Shown here: positions 14,916 through 26,023 of the stretch, piece by piece
Layout: each line of letters starts with the position of its first letter
Position numbering within the stretch: the stretch's first letter is position 1
DNA from: Adiantum capillus-veneris
Lineage: Eukaryota > Streptophyta > Polypodiopsida > Polypodiales > Pteridaceae
Reading direction: 5' to 3'
Assembly (NCBI GenBank): GCA_014529385.2
Contig: CM043942.1
Span: 110,662,141 to 110,726,140 of the forward strand
Length of the DNA stretch: 64,000 nucleotides
Translations under genes and position numbers: made by a program
Notes under the pieces: model-generated
Told to the model about the DNA's origin: nothing
Seen by the model: only the letters and a program-made list of their open reading frames with translations
Database searches by the model: none

Positions 14916-14935
14916 ATCTACCTGCTATTTGGTAG
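14042..14935 (+). pseudogene. gag: Ty3/gypsy gag with Glu-Arg repeat after the zinc knuckle
   Basis: ATG at 14042 opens MAARIYGPIFIGKE, followed by capsid-type sequence (DEWMLDFKLYML, then after a frame break REKFNLSLGHFEECWEEL and GDYFKLDKFMACPHPKVREK). A further frame (14555-14935) carries an intact knuckle CYNCGEEGHYAPDC. Directly after it a 73-bp GA tract (14839-14911) is read as repeated Glu-Arg. Homologous gag sequence occurs at 18622-19130. Frame breaks near 14200 and 14560 disable it. Confidence 0.8.
14839..14911. repeat. (GA)n microsatellite inside gag
   Basis: 73 bp of GA following the CCHC zinc knuckle codons; in the knuckle frame it codes for alternating Glu and Arg. Confidence 0.96.
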
Positions 14936-15359
14936 AGGTCAAGGTCAAGGGAAATTCAATGGTCCAAGAGAGCAAGCGGTGGAGAATCCTATGCAACCAG
15001 CTCCACTAAATGGAGGCGAAGTTCCAAGAGTGAATATTATCGGGGTGGATAAGCAGGATGTCAAAGTTTTGGTTAATAAGAGAGCAAGAGTTGAGAGAGA
15101 GACAGAGATAAAGAGGGAAACCAGATCTCGTAAAGGCAAAGAGAAGGTGTATGAAGGTAGAGAGTAGCCCGAACCTACCAAAAGAAGGAGGCATCACAAA
15201 ATCAAACAAGCGGATTTTCAATTAGGGCGTGGCTATCCAGAGTACAAACTGGTAAGTGATGTTCAAAACCAAAAAGCAAACATCACTTTTGGTTGGCTGT
15301 TAGCTTTAAATTCAAAGTTAAGGAGGCAGTGGTCCACAAGTGTTAGCACCAGGCTACCG

Positions 15360-15869
15360 AGAGCTAAGGGAAATGTGCAAGCAGTGCAAAACATGGCTTT
15401 GAGGGTAGGTAACCCCACTCATGTTCTTTCGCTAGTGGATGCTGTTATAGAAAAGAGGATGCAGGTCCAAGCCTACATAGACGGTGGAGTGCAGGTTTGT
15501 GTCATGACATAAGCAGCAATGAGAGAGATGGGATTCAAGGCAGTATTCATGGCGAATGTGCGCATGAGGATGGACAACCATACTAAGGCCAGATGTCTCA
15601 GTGTGGCTCATGACGTGAAGGTCAAGGTGATGGGCATAGAGTGCCTGATAGACTTTTTTGTGATGAAGGCAAGCGATAATGCTTATCCGATCATTTTGGG
15701 GAGGCCATGGCTTTTAGCGATAGGTGTTAAGCAAGATTGGGAGAGCAAAGTGTTCACCTTGCCTGACAAAGAGAGGGGAAGGCAGATTGTGCTTGATTTG
15801 AAGACCAAGGAGAGCAGTTCTCATCCTATGGCAGTTAAAGATGAAGGCAACACGACGAGCTACGAGTAA
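15360..15869 (+). pseudogene. Ty3/gypsy aspartic protease domain
   Basis: The frame reads AYIDGGVQVCVMT, the D-G-G version of the retropepsin active site seen in some plant gypsy lineages, followed by a stop. The open stretch 15519-15869 has the second signature YPIILGRPWLLAIG. It lies between gag and RT as expected. One in-frame stop lies just after the active site. Confidence 0.72.
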
Positions 15870-15932
15870 GAGATAGAGACGGGCTATGATAAAGGCTACA
15901 CTAGCACAGAGGAAGAGGAGAGCGAGGACGAC

Positions 15933-16850
15933 ATGCTGAAGATAGATGCAGGCTTATTCGGAGTCACCATAGACGACTCCCCACCTGAAGAAGAAGGTAC
16001 GCAACCTCAAGCTCATGGTTTAAGCATAGAGAAGGTTTCGAGCATGTTAAGTGAAGATTTGACCAAGACTGAAAAGGAGGGTTATGTTCAATTGTGTGAG
16101 TCCTATCCAAATCTGTTTGCGATGGAGTACAAGCATTTACGTGGTGCAAAAGGGGTAGAGCACAAGATTGTTCTCAAGGAGGGACATAGGCCTAAAGCAC
16201 AGAAGCTGAGAAGACTAGGAGAAATCCAAAAGGAGACCCTTTGGCAGGCAATCAATAAGTTGTTGGATGCAGGCATTATATACCTTGTAAAAGAGTCAGA
16301 GTGGGTCTCACCAGTGGTTATAACCACTAAAAAGAATGGGAAATGGAGAGTGTGTGTCGACTACAAGCCACTGAATGCAGCGACCAAGAGGAATCACTAT
16401 CCATCGCCATTTCAAGACGAAATCCTAAACCAGGTGGCCGGGCACAAGAGAAACTCGATTATGGATGGTTTCTTGGGGTATTTTCAGATAGGGATTGCAC
16501 TCGAGGACCAATTGAAGACCACATTCATATCTCCATGCGGTTGTTTCGCTTACCGCAGGATGCCGTTTGGATTGGTGAATGCATAGGCCACCTTCAAAGA
16601 TTGGATGAACAGGGTATTTGGTCCATACTTGGGCCGATTTATCAGGGTCTTCATGGATGATATAGGCTGCTACAATTCAAGATTACAACACCTATCAAAG
16701 TTGTAGTTATGCTTTCAAAAGCTTGATGAAGAAGGAGGTCAGCTAAACCCCAAGAAGTGCAAGCTAGCATAGCCTCGAGCGCAGCTGTTGGGTCATGTGG
16801 TGTCGCAAAACGGTATAGAGGCTGATCCCGAGAAGGTGAAGGTGTTGGTG
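15933..16850 (+). pseudogene. Ty3/gypsy reverse transcriptase
   Basis: Open to 16586: HKIVLKEGHRPKAQKLRR, GIIYLVKESEWVSPVVIT, WRVCVDYKPLNAATKRNHYP and FAYRRMPFGLVNA. A stop follows, then in the same frame the catalytic strand FMDDIG (intact aspartates) and LLGHVVSQNGIEADPEKVKV. Stops at about 16585, 16710 and 16770 inactivate it. RT-like sequence fades at about 16850-16930, where unrelated sequence takes over. Confidence 0.85.
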
Positions 16851-16899
16851 CGCCCAAGCCTTGTCGACCCGAGAAAGTGTCAGTGGTGGCACATGTACG

Positions 16900-18559
16900 G
16901 CAGTAGGTAGGTTGATGGTCACAGGCTTACTCATATACTAGATGCAGATTGGAGCAAGTACCCAGGGACGTGTATGCCAGATCCGGCATTTTGCAGGCCA
17001 AGCATGGTTATGAATCTTTGCTGGAAAAATCATGCCATTGTGTGTATGAAGGTGTCGATCGCGCTCAACAAGTTCAAGATACGACAGCCGGTCATGAATT
17101 GTCGCCATTACAAGGAAGGACCAATGTAATGAGCTGCAAATGTGATGGGGGTCGGAGAAGAAGTCGACGGGCAGGCCGGACATCAACAGTGCATGAATGC
17201 TCGCCACATCGAGGTTTTTTTAAGGAAAACAAGAACAATTATTTTTTTTTAGGGGCGTGCAAACGAGGGCTATGGGCTCTGTAGCTTGCATGGGAAAGTC
17301 GCCATCTGGAGGAGGAGGGGAGCGCTACAGTTGCATGGCGAGTAGGGTCGAGGGGCCCAGCTTTCTCATGGAGGGATAGGCAACCAAGGGCAGGAAAAGG
17401 AGGAGGTCCATGGGCTACCAACGGGACGAGAAGGGTGGTGGCTCTGAGGACGACAGAGTAGAAGGTGCTACTGTAGAAGCGCTGCAATTGACACGGTGAG
17501 AGTGGTGCTATCAGTTTGCATGGACAAGTGGGACCACAAGATGCAGAGGGAAAAGGGAGGCCACCATCAAAGAAGGGGAGGGGGAGCTTTACAATAGCTG
17601 CCGAGGGGCTGCAGGCAAGGGGTGACAGACCTGTGGTAGGGAGGCAAGAGCTGCCGGCAGAGCAGGTCTAGATGCTGGAGATTGGGAGGTGCCTGGCTTG
17701 GGTTATACGAGGTAGAAAGTGAGGAGCCGCCAAGGCTTGAAGGGCAGCACAGGATGAACGCCGAGTTGGAGGAGGCTCTTAAGAGCACTGCAGAGGGAAG
17801 CGCCTTGAGGTGAGCAGGAGTTGTCATCAGGGGGAGCCGCCAGTGGTGGCTGGGATAGAGCTGGCAATACAAAGGAGGCCGCCAAGGGGCTGGCACGTAA
17901 CGAGACAGAGGAGAGCTAGTTGAAGGGCTGGTGTGCAGGTCAAAGAAGGCATCGCCACAGGTTAAAGGGGACTCAGAGTGCAGGGCTGAAGCTACAATGA
18001 GAAGTGGCTGCGAAACGTCAAGGAGAGAGGACCGCCAAAGCAAATCGGAGTGCAGATAATAGCATAAGTCGGAGTAAAAGCATGATCCTTTTTTGAAGAC
18101 CAACAAAATGAGAGGAAATTAAAGCTCCACCACTGTACTCCTGTTAGACCATGATATTTATCCATTGTTCTCAGATGTATGTCAATTTTCTCTCTGTTTT
18201 TGTGTCATACTGTGCGTAAAAACCATACGTGTGTCTTTGGTATGTGTAAAGTAAGTGGCTGCTCCCTATGTGGGTGTGGTGGATGACAATGATTTGGATA
18301 GAGGTCTGAGTATTGGCCGTTCTTGAGGTGCTTATATGTGAAAGTGTAGTGCAAGGGCTATAGATGACGGTCAAGATTACTTGCTTTGGGGCAGGGAGGT
18401 TGCAAACAGGGTTGGTTGGGTACGGGTAGAGGCAATAGTTGTTTCCAGATTGTGTATCAAGATGTGTGGTTGCTAGGGGATGGGGGTGCTGTGAAATCAC
18501 TGGGCTATAGAGAGGCAGCCAGATTATGTGCTAGTGGTTTTCTCATTTCCCCCTTTCCA
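16900..18559 (+). repeat. LTR-like segment of a related gypsy element inside pol
   Basis: The right end (18470-18559) matches the end of the flanking gypsy LTR: a CTATAGAGAGGC block, CATTTCCCCC and a terminal TTTCCA, followed by the same primer site at 18565-18582 and a related gag. The segment therefore looks like an LTR of a second, diverged copy inserted into or recombined with the pol region. The left border is not resolved; TGGTGCGCCC at 16846 is one candidate. Confidence 0.5.
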
Positions 18560-18564
18560 TCTTG

Positions 18565-18582
18565 TGGTGCCCCCACTGAGGA
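18565..18582 (+). other. Primer binding site of the second gypsy copy
   Basis: TGGTGCCCCCACTGAGGA, identical to the site at 13969-13986, again five bases after an LTR-like end. Confidence 0.6.
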
Positions 18583-18621
18583 TCCACTGATTGCTTCCTG
18601 ACCAAGTGTTCGTGAATCAAG

Positions 18622-19130
18622 ATGAAGCAGGAGTTTGGTCCAGTCTTCAAAGGAGATGAAGATGCTGACGAGTGGATTGCCGATTTTGAGCTATTTATGC
18701 TGACGGTATTGCGGATGCCAGGTGATGAAGCAAAGATCCAGACTCTACCTTTGGTGCTGTGAAGTAAAGCAAAAGTTTGGTTCGATGGCTTAGAAGATGT
18801 GCACAAGCAGAATTGGATCGGATTTTGAGAGCACTTTCTACAAAGGTATCGAAAGGTGGTGTCGGCTTTGGAAGCAGATGCAAAGATCAAAGGATTGCAG
18901 CAGGACGTAAGTGAAGATTTCGATGCTTTTGTTGATAAATTTGAAACTTATTGGGGGGATTTTGCGGCTGCTATCCAAGCAACCAATGCGGGTTATTTTA
19001 AGTTGTAAAGGTTTCTATCTTGCCTGCATTCCTATGTTCGTGAGAGAGTGGGCTAAGAAGATCCAAGGACTTATGACGAAGCTGTCAAAGTCGCCAGAGC
19101 AAAGAGTCAAAAGATGAAGAAGAAGATGGA
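18622..19130 (+). pseudogene. Second gypsy gag copy, broken
   Basis: Starting MKQEFGPVFKGDEDADEWI, it follows the gag at 14042 residue group by group (DEWIADFELFML, then KVWFDGLEDVHKQNWIGF, then DFDAFVDKFETYWGDF). Stops at about 18760, 18826 and 19006 break it. There is no zinc knuckle after it; a different ORF follows. Confidence 0.72.
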
Positions 19131-19226
19131 GGCATGATTGCTACAGTCTACCATCATGGTAGCCAGTGGACCCAGGCCCAAACAAATTGATGAGCATCAA
19201 GAGGTAAAAGCTCCTTTTTTATTGAT

Positions 19227-20303
19227 ATGAATGTGACCAAAGCACATGAAGCTGATGCCAGGATAGAAGAGGTAGAACAAGTGCCAACTAGGTTTCAAAA
19301 GATACAACGAGGCATATTCAGAGTGCCACCCAGTTTGCTTGCTCAAGAGGACGAGGTGATAGAAGATCTTAAAGAAGAAGTTTTGGTTCCAGAGCCAACA
19401 ATGAGGAAGGTAGCAGAGGTGCAGGAATCGACAAGATCAGAAGAGAAGTCCGATAGCTCTCATAGCTCCAGCAGTAGTTTGGACACATATGCTACATGGG
19501 AGACAGAGTTTATGTCTTCTAGGTATGAAACTTATGATGTTTTTTATGTAGATGAGGTGGAGAAAGATGTATACGTGTTGCCTGTTAGCCAGCTGAAGGT
19601 CGAGGAGAAGCATAGTGCAGGTGTGGAAATGCCTTGTGTGAACCAGCCAGTCAAACAGTCCTATCTTGTGTCCAGTGATCGTGAGTCCATATTGGAGAAA
19701 GAGGTATGGTTTGATTGTGCATCCGACCTAATTGAAGAGCAGGTTTTTGAGGATGACTTCCAGGAGCTAGGAACAGAAGCTGTGGTAGGTCAAGTTGATT
19801 TGTCTATGCAGGGGGTGTGGAAACCTTGTCTTGGGGGGCATATTGAGGTGTACTTTGAAGTTCCAGAGTTTGTGTGTAGCCGTGGAGAGCTAGCTCCGAC
19901 AGATGACTCTATGGAAACTGATGTAGGTGCAGCCTATAAGGGTGATGCTCCATGCAAAGAGGAAGGTGCCACCAACATTTTAGGTGATGAGGTATTTGAA
20001 GAACACGTTGAAGCTCTAGCAGGTTATACTCTTGAGTATGAAAAGGTGGCCTTGGAGCCGTTTACAGAGGGTTTGGATACAGGTTTGCAAAGGGAACATG
20101 TTTGCTTGGCTATGCAGCAAGTGGAGGCAAATGGCAGGGTTTGGCTACTTTATGCTATGCTATTGATAGCTATGTTGTTCCAGGTTGCTTTGCAAGGTGT
20201 GCTATGCAGGTTTCACTGCTCATATGATAAAGGTGATGATATGGAGAGTTCTCTAGCATATGGCATGATAGCGGCTTATGGTACCAATGCTTCAAGTGTT
20301 TGA
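19227..20303 (+). CDS. Accessory ORF of gypsy element, acidic with one C-terminal hydrophobic segment
   Basis: A 358-codon open frame between a gag remnant and an RNase H region. Residues 1-290 are acidic and Ser/Glu-rich, with a SHSSSSS stretch. A hydrophobic segment WLLYAMLLIAMLFQVALQ near residues 305-322 could span a membrane, with a short tail. I do not recognise the family. It stays open while surrounding gag and pol are riddled with stops. Possibilities are an envelope-like accessory protein, a captured host fragment, or chance survival of an element-specific ORF. Confidence 0.5.
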   Translation: MNVTKAHEADARIEEVEQVPTRFQKIQRGIFRVPPSLLAQEDEVIEDLKEEVLVPEPTMRKVAEVQESTRSEEKSDSSHSSSSSLDTYATWETEFMSSRYETYDVFYVDEVEKDVYVLPVSQLKVEEKHSAGVEMPCVNQPVKQSYLVSSDRESILEKEVWFDCASDLIEEQVFEDDFQELGTEAVVGQVDLSMQGVWKPCLGGHIEVYFEVPEFVCSRGELAPTDDSMETDVGAAYKGDAPCKEEGATNILGDEVFEEHVEALAGYTLEYEKVALEPFTEGLDTGLQREHVCLAMQQVEANGRVWLLYAMLLIAMLFQVALQGVLCRFHCSYDKGDDMESSLAYGMIAAYGTNASSV

Positions 20304-20499
20304 AAGTATGCTTATGGTTGGATGGAAGGATTATGGATGCAGGGTGACAAAGCTCCATGCTATGGAGAGCTGGAAGGGTGGTGTTTCTATTGGCATACGA
20401 GTGCAAAGAGAGACTTCAATATGCATGCTTTACATATGGATGTCCATGGCCAATGTTTTGTTTTTGATCCAGGTGGAGTCTACACTATGATTGGGGAAG

Positions 20500-21696
20500 C
20501 TGTGAGTTTTCCCTTTGACATGTTTTTTGTGTTGACTGCTAACAATCTATTGCCAGAGGTAGTGTTATATTTGAAGCCAGGAAGGAGGATTATGAAGTGG
20601 GTGTTGGAGTTGCAAGAGTTCGAATTCGAGTTCAAAGTAGATCACACAAGTCGGTCTCACTTGGCGGACATTCTTGTCAGCAAGGCCGTTGATTTACCGA
20701 CCTATCCAAGGGTGGTGCAAGATGAAACTAAGGAGGAACCAGATTTAGAGGATGCTTTTACAATGTGGTTCGACGGAGCATATCGAAGGGTAGTACAGAA
20801 AGCAGGAGGAAGTGTGGTGATACATGACCCATATGGCAAAGCTATATTTTTGAAGGCATATGATTTGGAGGATGCCCATACGAATAACGAGGTGGAGTAT
20901 CTCACTCTAAATTTGGGTTTGAAGCAGTGTATAGAGTTCGATATTTCGAGGTTGGTGGTGAAGGGAGATGTGTTGCTAGTCATCAAGCAACTGCTATGCC
21001 AATGGCAAGCCTAAGCGGGATTCCTTGAAGCATTATTTCTTTTCCATCAAGAAGATGCTAAAGTCTTTTGAAGAAGTCCAATTCAAGCATGTGAGAAGAG
21101 AGTAGAACCAAGAGGCGGATCAGTTAGCAAGTAGCAAAGTACAGGTGCATGTTACATGTCTATATGTGGCCCCGACCACTTATGCAGGTAGGGAGACTCT
21201 AAAGGAAATTGAAGGGTTTTTAAGTACATGACAGTGTTCAGAGGGTTTGTCCAAGGTGCAGAAGATAAGAGTGGTGCAAAAGGCCCGTGAATTTACATTG
21301 GTAGGTGAGGATCTCATGAACTATGAACGTGACGGAGTGCTTAGAAGGGTACTATACAAAGAAGAGATAGGAATGGTGCTGGAGCAATGCCATGAAGAGA
21401 GTGGACATCAAGGCAAAGAGCAGGTTCTGTTTTGAGTGCTTAGAGCAGGCTTTTGGTGGCCTTCCATGGTGAAGGACATGCATTACTGGTGCAAGACGTG
21501 CCACAATTGTCAGACCATAGGTGAAAGATGACTGGTAGCAGAGTCACTAGCTGCCATCATCGCACAAAGTGCTTTTGAGAAGTGGGATTTGGATGCCATA
21601 GGTCCTCTCCCAAAGTCTACGAGCGGTAAGAAGTACGTGGTGGTAGCCATTGACTACCTTAAAAGATGGGTCAAGGACAAAGCAGTTAAAGAAGTA
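20500..21696 (+). pseudogene. Ty3/gypsy RNase H and N-terminal integrase, interrupted
   Basis: IMKWVLELQEFEFEFKVDH marks the RT-RNase H junction. An RNase H fold follows: MWFDGAYRRVVQKAGGSV, NNEVEYLTLNLGLKQ and VVKGDVLLVIKQL. After stops, the integrase zinc domain reads CHEESGHQGKEQV and WCKTCHNCQ, and the core opens with WDLDAIGPLPKSTSGKKYVVV. The frame is cut at 21696 by the chromovirus LTR and resumes at 41816. Confidence 0.85.
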
Positions 21697-22522
21697 TGTA
21701 AGGTCTCTGACCCCGACCAAAAAAGAGCACCATTGTACCATGAAATGAATATAATAGAAAAAGTTACATGATTTTTATCAGTTTTCCGAATTCTGTCAGT
21801 GCTATGATGTTTAGAATTTTTTAAAGCTTCGAAATGTGAATTAAAATAATTTTGTTTAAAAAATTCCAAAAATAGTAAGTTTTTGATCACCCGACCCGTC
21901 CAGTTTTGACCGTCTCGAAAAACTGCACCCGTACCCTGAATTTGAAAAAATGCATTTTTCGGACCCCAGGGGCTGCTAAATATGGCAAGTACTCGGACCA
22001 ATACGCCTTAGTAAGAGCTTAGTATAGCAATTTACGGCATTAAATTCCGACTCGTATGGGCCGTTTTAGCCTAAAACCAATTTTTTCCTAAAGTTCTGCG
22101 GGGAGGCACCGGGACTCGAGGTTGTGTGGGACCCGGTAACAGGCCACTCAGAGCCAGCTTTAGCAGCAAGGGGGCGCCCTCTTGTCTTTTGGGAGTTGTG
22201 GGAGAGTTTCCAAGCTTGAGAGTGAGTGTGAGAGCCAGTTAGACTAGCTAACTGGACACTTGGTAGGCAGGAAACTAGACTTGCCATGCATGATGTGAGA
22301 GCTCACTCAAATGCAAATAGCAACGCTGGTCGATTTTCAGCTTGGAGGAGTCTATTTAAGAGTGTGCTCACACACACACACACACACACACACACATGCT
22401 CACACACACACACACACACTCAGTACACCTACACACACACCATGGGGAGGTGCTGCCGGCACACACAGTTTTTGGAGGAGAAGCACAGTTTTTCAGCTTG
22501 GAGGAGCCTATTTAAGAGTGTG

Positions 22523-22558
<36 letters not shown>

Positions 22559-24467
22559 CTCACACACACACTCAGTACACACACACATGCTCACACACAC
22601 TCGGTACACCTACACACACACCTTGGGGAGGTGCTGCCGGCACACACAGTTTTTGGAGGAGAAGCAAAGGAGGGAAGTGCTGCCGGATTCTCGTCTTGAG
22701 AACTCATTTGGATAAGAAAATCGAGAGGATTTCAGTCCCTAATCACTGTAATCATGATTTAATTTATGCTCTTCTGTAAACCTCTTCATCATTTTCTCAA
22801 TTCATCATCTACCATGCTTAATCCTAGCTATAATTCCCAATAGCTGCTCTCTAATTCTCTATGTCTATACTCCATTACATAATCATCATCCAATAGCTAA
22901 TTATGCATCCATTCATCACTCTTAATACATGATTAGAAGAGAATTCTCTCTCTAGGCCGCATAGTAATTAATTGTCAAGCTGGTAATGATGTAGATTTGA
23001 TGAAATTCATTCTTTTACCACACAATATTGGTGTAACTAAATTAGATTTAATTTTCTCATACATTAAGATGTGATTACGGCAAAATTAATCCATCATTAA
23101 GCCACTAAGAAGAGAATTTTCTCTCACCTATGCATGCGGTAATTCTGCATCTTTCTAATTGCATTAGGAAAGTTATTGAGCTTGCTTAATTCATCTCTCT
23201 TGTAATTTAATTAGTAAAATTCTGAAATTCTTAATCATCTACGCCAAGTGATTAACTTTAGAGCCAGTTCCCATAGGACAAGTAAAGTATTATCCATAAA
23301 ATTACTATGTTTCGAAGGAAACATCTAACCCTCTCGTATAAGGGGGATTGTTCAATGATTCTAATCTATCATTTGGATTGTTATGATGCTCTCGGAGATT
23401 AGCTCTTTTCTCCAAGTTTATCATTTAAAGTAGTGAGTATAAAATGGCCTCGGTTAAGAGAACTCGCTTCGGTGGTGCCCACGACCGCGAGACGGAAACG
23501 AGCAATGTGAATGGAAAAGGAAAAGCTCCCATGGACGAACAAGCACCGGCCATCTCACGGGACATTTATACTGTTTGCAATAGGAAAGAATGTATACTAG
23601 GGAAAATTTAGCTCCACATATTCATTCTATTTCCAATGTTGAATTAGTCCTGATCCCCCTCCTGATCACAGGGGACATAGTTCCTGGTTAAGGGCTCTTG
23701 AATCCACGACTTGCTTTCTAGGTGGATACCCACGACTTGCTTTCTATGCGGTGGGAACCCACGTCTTGCTTTCTATGCAGTGGGAATGTCCATGTGGTGG
23801 ACATACCTAGTTGTATGGGCAGCTACGCGACAACGGGAGGAGTAAACTCTCGCTGGAGGGGGGATGTTGTACCTCTAGAACATTGAAATTTTAATGAATA
23901 AGTTTGAGTAGAATTTTTACTAGAGTACTGTCTTGGTGCCACTTTGCAATACTGATTGAAGGGCTATCTTAACGAACATTGTGATTCGGAATCTAATCAA
24001 GGAATATTTATGTTGAACAATCACTGTGGTAGTAATTAGGAAACACAAGGAAGTGTGAGTGTGGGGGTGGAAAGTGGGGGCTTGGCTCAGGTTGTCAATG
24101 CCTATGAGAAGGGTGGTCCCGATTGGTCGGGAACTCTATGTCCCCATAGTGTTTAAATTGATACTAATAATACTCATTGCCCCTAGAGCAGCGAAGTCTC
24201 AAGTGTACGTACCTCTGAAACATGGGAAAAAAGGCACTCGGGATTTCTCTCCTCTTGGAAGGTGGGTCTTAGAATCGCTAGATAGGTTAAGTACGCTTCC
24301 CCTGCGAGGTGGAGCTAGATCTCATTGCTAATAGGCTCGAACTCGACTCACTTTGTGATGAGAGATCATCCGCTAGTTGAACCCTGAACCACTTTGGTTG
24401 CTTCCGTTATAGATCTAGTGGCCACCAGGTTCACCATCAGATCAAACGGCGGGGTGGGGACCTCACA
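21697..24467 (+). repeat. 5' LTR (2771 bp) of the chromovirus
   Basis: TG...CA bounded and matching the split 3' LTR. It contains (CA)n tracts at about 22371-22425 and 22524-22600, a duplicated block (AGTTTTTGGAGGAGAAGC) and a short basic ORF at 23444-23611. Compared with the 3' LTR it lacks about 190 bp near 23565. Confidence 0.95.
23444..23611 (+). CDS. Short basic ORF inside the 5' LTR, deletion-altered
   Basis: Fifty-five codons starting MASVKRTRFGGAHDRE. The first 40 codons match the ORF in the 3' LTR copy (31186-31356); the tail differs because of the LTR deletion at about 23565. The KRTR motif could be a nuclear-localisation or nucleic-acid-binding patch. Function unknown. Confidence 0.45.
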   Translation: MASVKRTRFGGAHDRETETSNVNGKGKAPMDEQAPAISRDIYTVCNRKECILGKI

Positions 24468-24469
24468 CT

Positions 24470-24481
24470 TGGTATCAGAGC
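24470..24481 (+). other. Primer binding site (initiator tRNA-Met)
   Basis: TGGTATCAGAGC two bases after the LTR end, the standard plant site for priming by initiator tRNA-Met. Confidence 0.95.
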
Positions 24482-24589
24482 TTAGGTTAGACTGAGAAAT
24501 AAAATCGTATTGTTTGAATATTTAAAACGAACTAAAAGTATATAGGTAGCTGATCCGGATTCCTTGCATTGGTGTTGTAGGAAGACCCC

Positions 24590-25084
24590 ATGCTAGAATA
24601 TCGAAAGTTCCAAGTGTTTGAGCTTATTTACGAGCAAGCTCGACGATCCCTAGTTTACCAATTCAAGCGAGATGTCATGGAGATACTGATGAAGGCTCAT
24701 ACGCCACACTCCACTCGCATCGATAGAGGATGGGGACTTGATTGGACACTTGCAAGAGGGGTTTACTACATCAACGCTCGGAAGCTAGGATGCCTGGCTA
24801 CCGATTTGAAGAAGATACGTTGGGGAGAAGAGTTGAGGGTGGTGGAGATATTCTACTTGCTGCTTACACAATTGGACCTCACTGTCTCTGACGACACCAA
24901 TCAAACCCTCAACGAGTGGCTTTTGGAGAAGGTCACCACTGTAATCCCAACAAATAGAGTCAGAACTTTTGGAGTACCAAAAGAAGAATCCCGGCTCGAC
25001 ACCATAGTTTATTATCCACTCAAGGATGAGTATAGAAACTACTTCACGAATAAAGTAGAGTATCATGTGAACACAATCCGCTAG
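24590..25084 (+). CDS. Pre-gag accessory ORF of chromovirus, unknown function
   Basis: 164 codons from an ATG at 24590, open and lying between primer site and gag. Motifs: YEQARRSLVYQFKRDVMEIL, RGVYYINARKLGCLATDL and a C-terminal YYPLKDEYRNYFTNKVEYH. The YINA...KL motif and the aromatic C-terminal end echo the pre-gag modules of the element at 1-9985 (LYINAYKL, IYNPRN), so I suggest a shared accessory family. It may be expressed from a spliced leader, since gag also lacks a clear ATG. Confidence 0.6.
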   Translation: MLEYRKFQVFELIYEQARRSLVYQFKRDVMEILMKAHTPHSTRIDRGWGLDWTLARGVYYINARKLGCLATDLKKIRWGEELRVVEIFYLLLTQLDLTVSDDTNQTLNEWLLEKVTTVIPTNRVRTFGVPKEESRLDTIVYYPLKDEYRNYFTNKVEYHVNTIR

Positions 25085-25285
25085 GCATATCTTATACGCA
25101 ATCCAAAAAAAAAGCCATGTAATAAATTGATCATGAGTTATCCTAAGCCTTGAGGGGTTTCGATTGTAATAAATTTTCATCAATAAAGTGCTTTTTGTCT
25201 CTGAATCTCTGTCTCTTGATAAAGTGGGATCTTGAATTTTATTTAAATTCTCGTGTCTATTTTGAAAATCTTGTATAACCCATGT

Positions 25286-26023
25286 AGGCACCGCCTGCTG
25301 CTCTCTACTCGGCAACGCAAGAGAAGAAGCTCCTTCTTAAACAAGCCCAGCCTCCACTCTTTAAGGGCAAGGGGTCAAATGTGGAGAGAGATGCAGAAGT
25401 GTGGATGGAAGCAATGGACGATTACTTTGAAGCTGCGGGAACCCAACCCGTGAATCAGACCATGCTTGTGATGTTCCGCTTGTCTGGTGATGCCAAGATA
25501 TGGTGGAAGCAACATTGCAGGGACTTGGATATTAAGGGATCTTTCCAATCCTGGGAAGACATCAAAGCTGCAATAATGGGACGTTATTTACCACCCACCT
25601 ATAAAACCTTGAAGATGAACGAGTTCTTTTCACTTCGGCAGCTGACTTCATCTGTCGAAGAATATTATGCAAAGTTTGTCACTCTTCGGAGATATCCTCC
25701 AAGATGACCTTGGAACAATAGGTAGCGAGGTTCTTCCAAGGGCTAATCGACCTTTGAATACTCGGTTGGAAGCTTTCATGCCGACAACAATACAGGATGC
25801 CTTGTTGAGGGTCAAACCTCTAGCTCTTGAAGTACAAAAAGTTAATCACAATAGGAGGAATCATTGGGCAAAGAGGCCGAGGACAAATGCTTGGAATAAC
25901 AGACCAGCCAACCAAGCATATGACCAGCGTCCTATTGTGGCTACAACCACAACCATGGAGTTCCCAGATGTTCGATGCTATGGTTGCGACGAGTTTGGAC
26001 ATTACAGATCCCAAGTGCCCTAG
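25286..26023 (+). pseudogene. gag: Chromovirus gag, frameshifted
   Basis: The capsid frame runs from about 25286 (APPAALYSATQEKKLL) through ERDAEVWMEAMDDYFEAAG, FRLSGDAKIWWKQHCRDL and MNEFFSLRQLTSSVEEYY. No ATG precedes the first conserved residues (ATG-TAG at 25283), so start by splicing or a mutated start is possible. A frame break at about 25700 and another inside the zinc knuckle ([12 protein letters not shown], near 26015) separate it from pol. The knuckle's last cysteine is in the pol frame. Confidence 0.82.

Noticed and set aside
17239-18106. Long minus-strand frames in the LTR-like region
   Set aside because: No recognisable domain, skewed composition, and the region is non-coding LTR-like sequence.
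22286-22715. Thr-His repeat frames in the chromovirus LTR
   Set aside because: They translate (CA)n tracts in the LTR; the two LTRs differ in tract length without keeping the frame.
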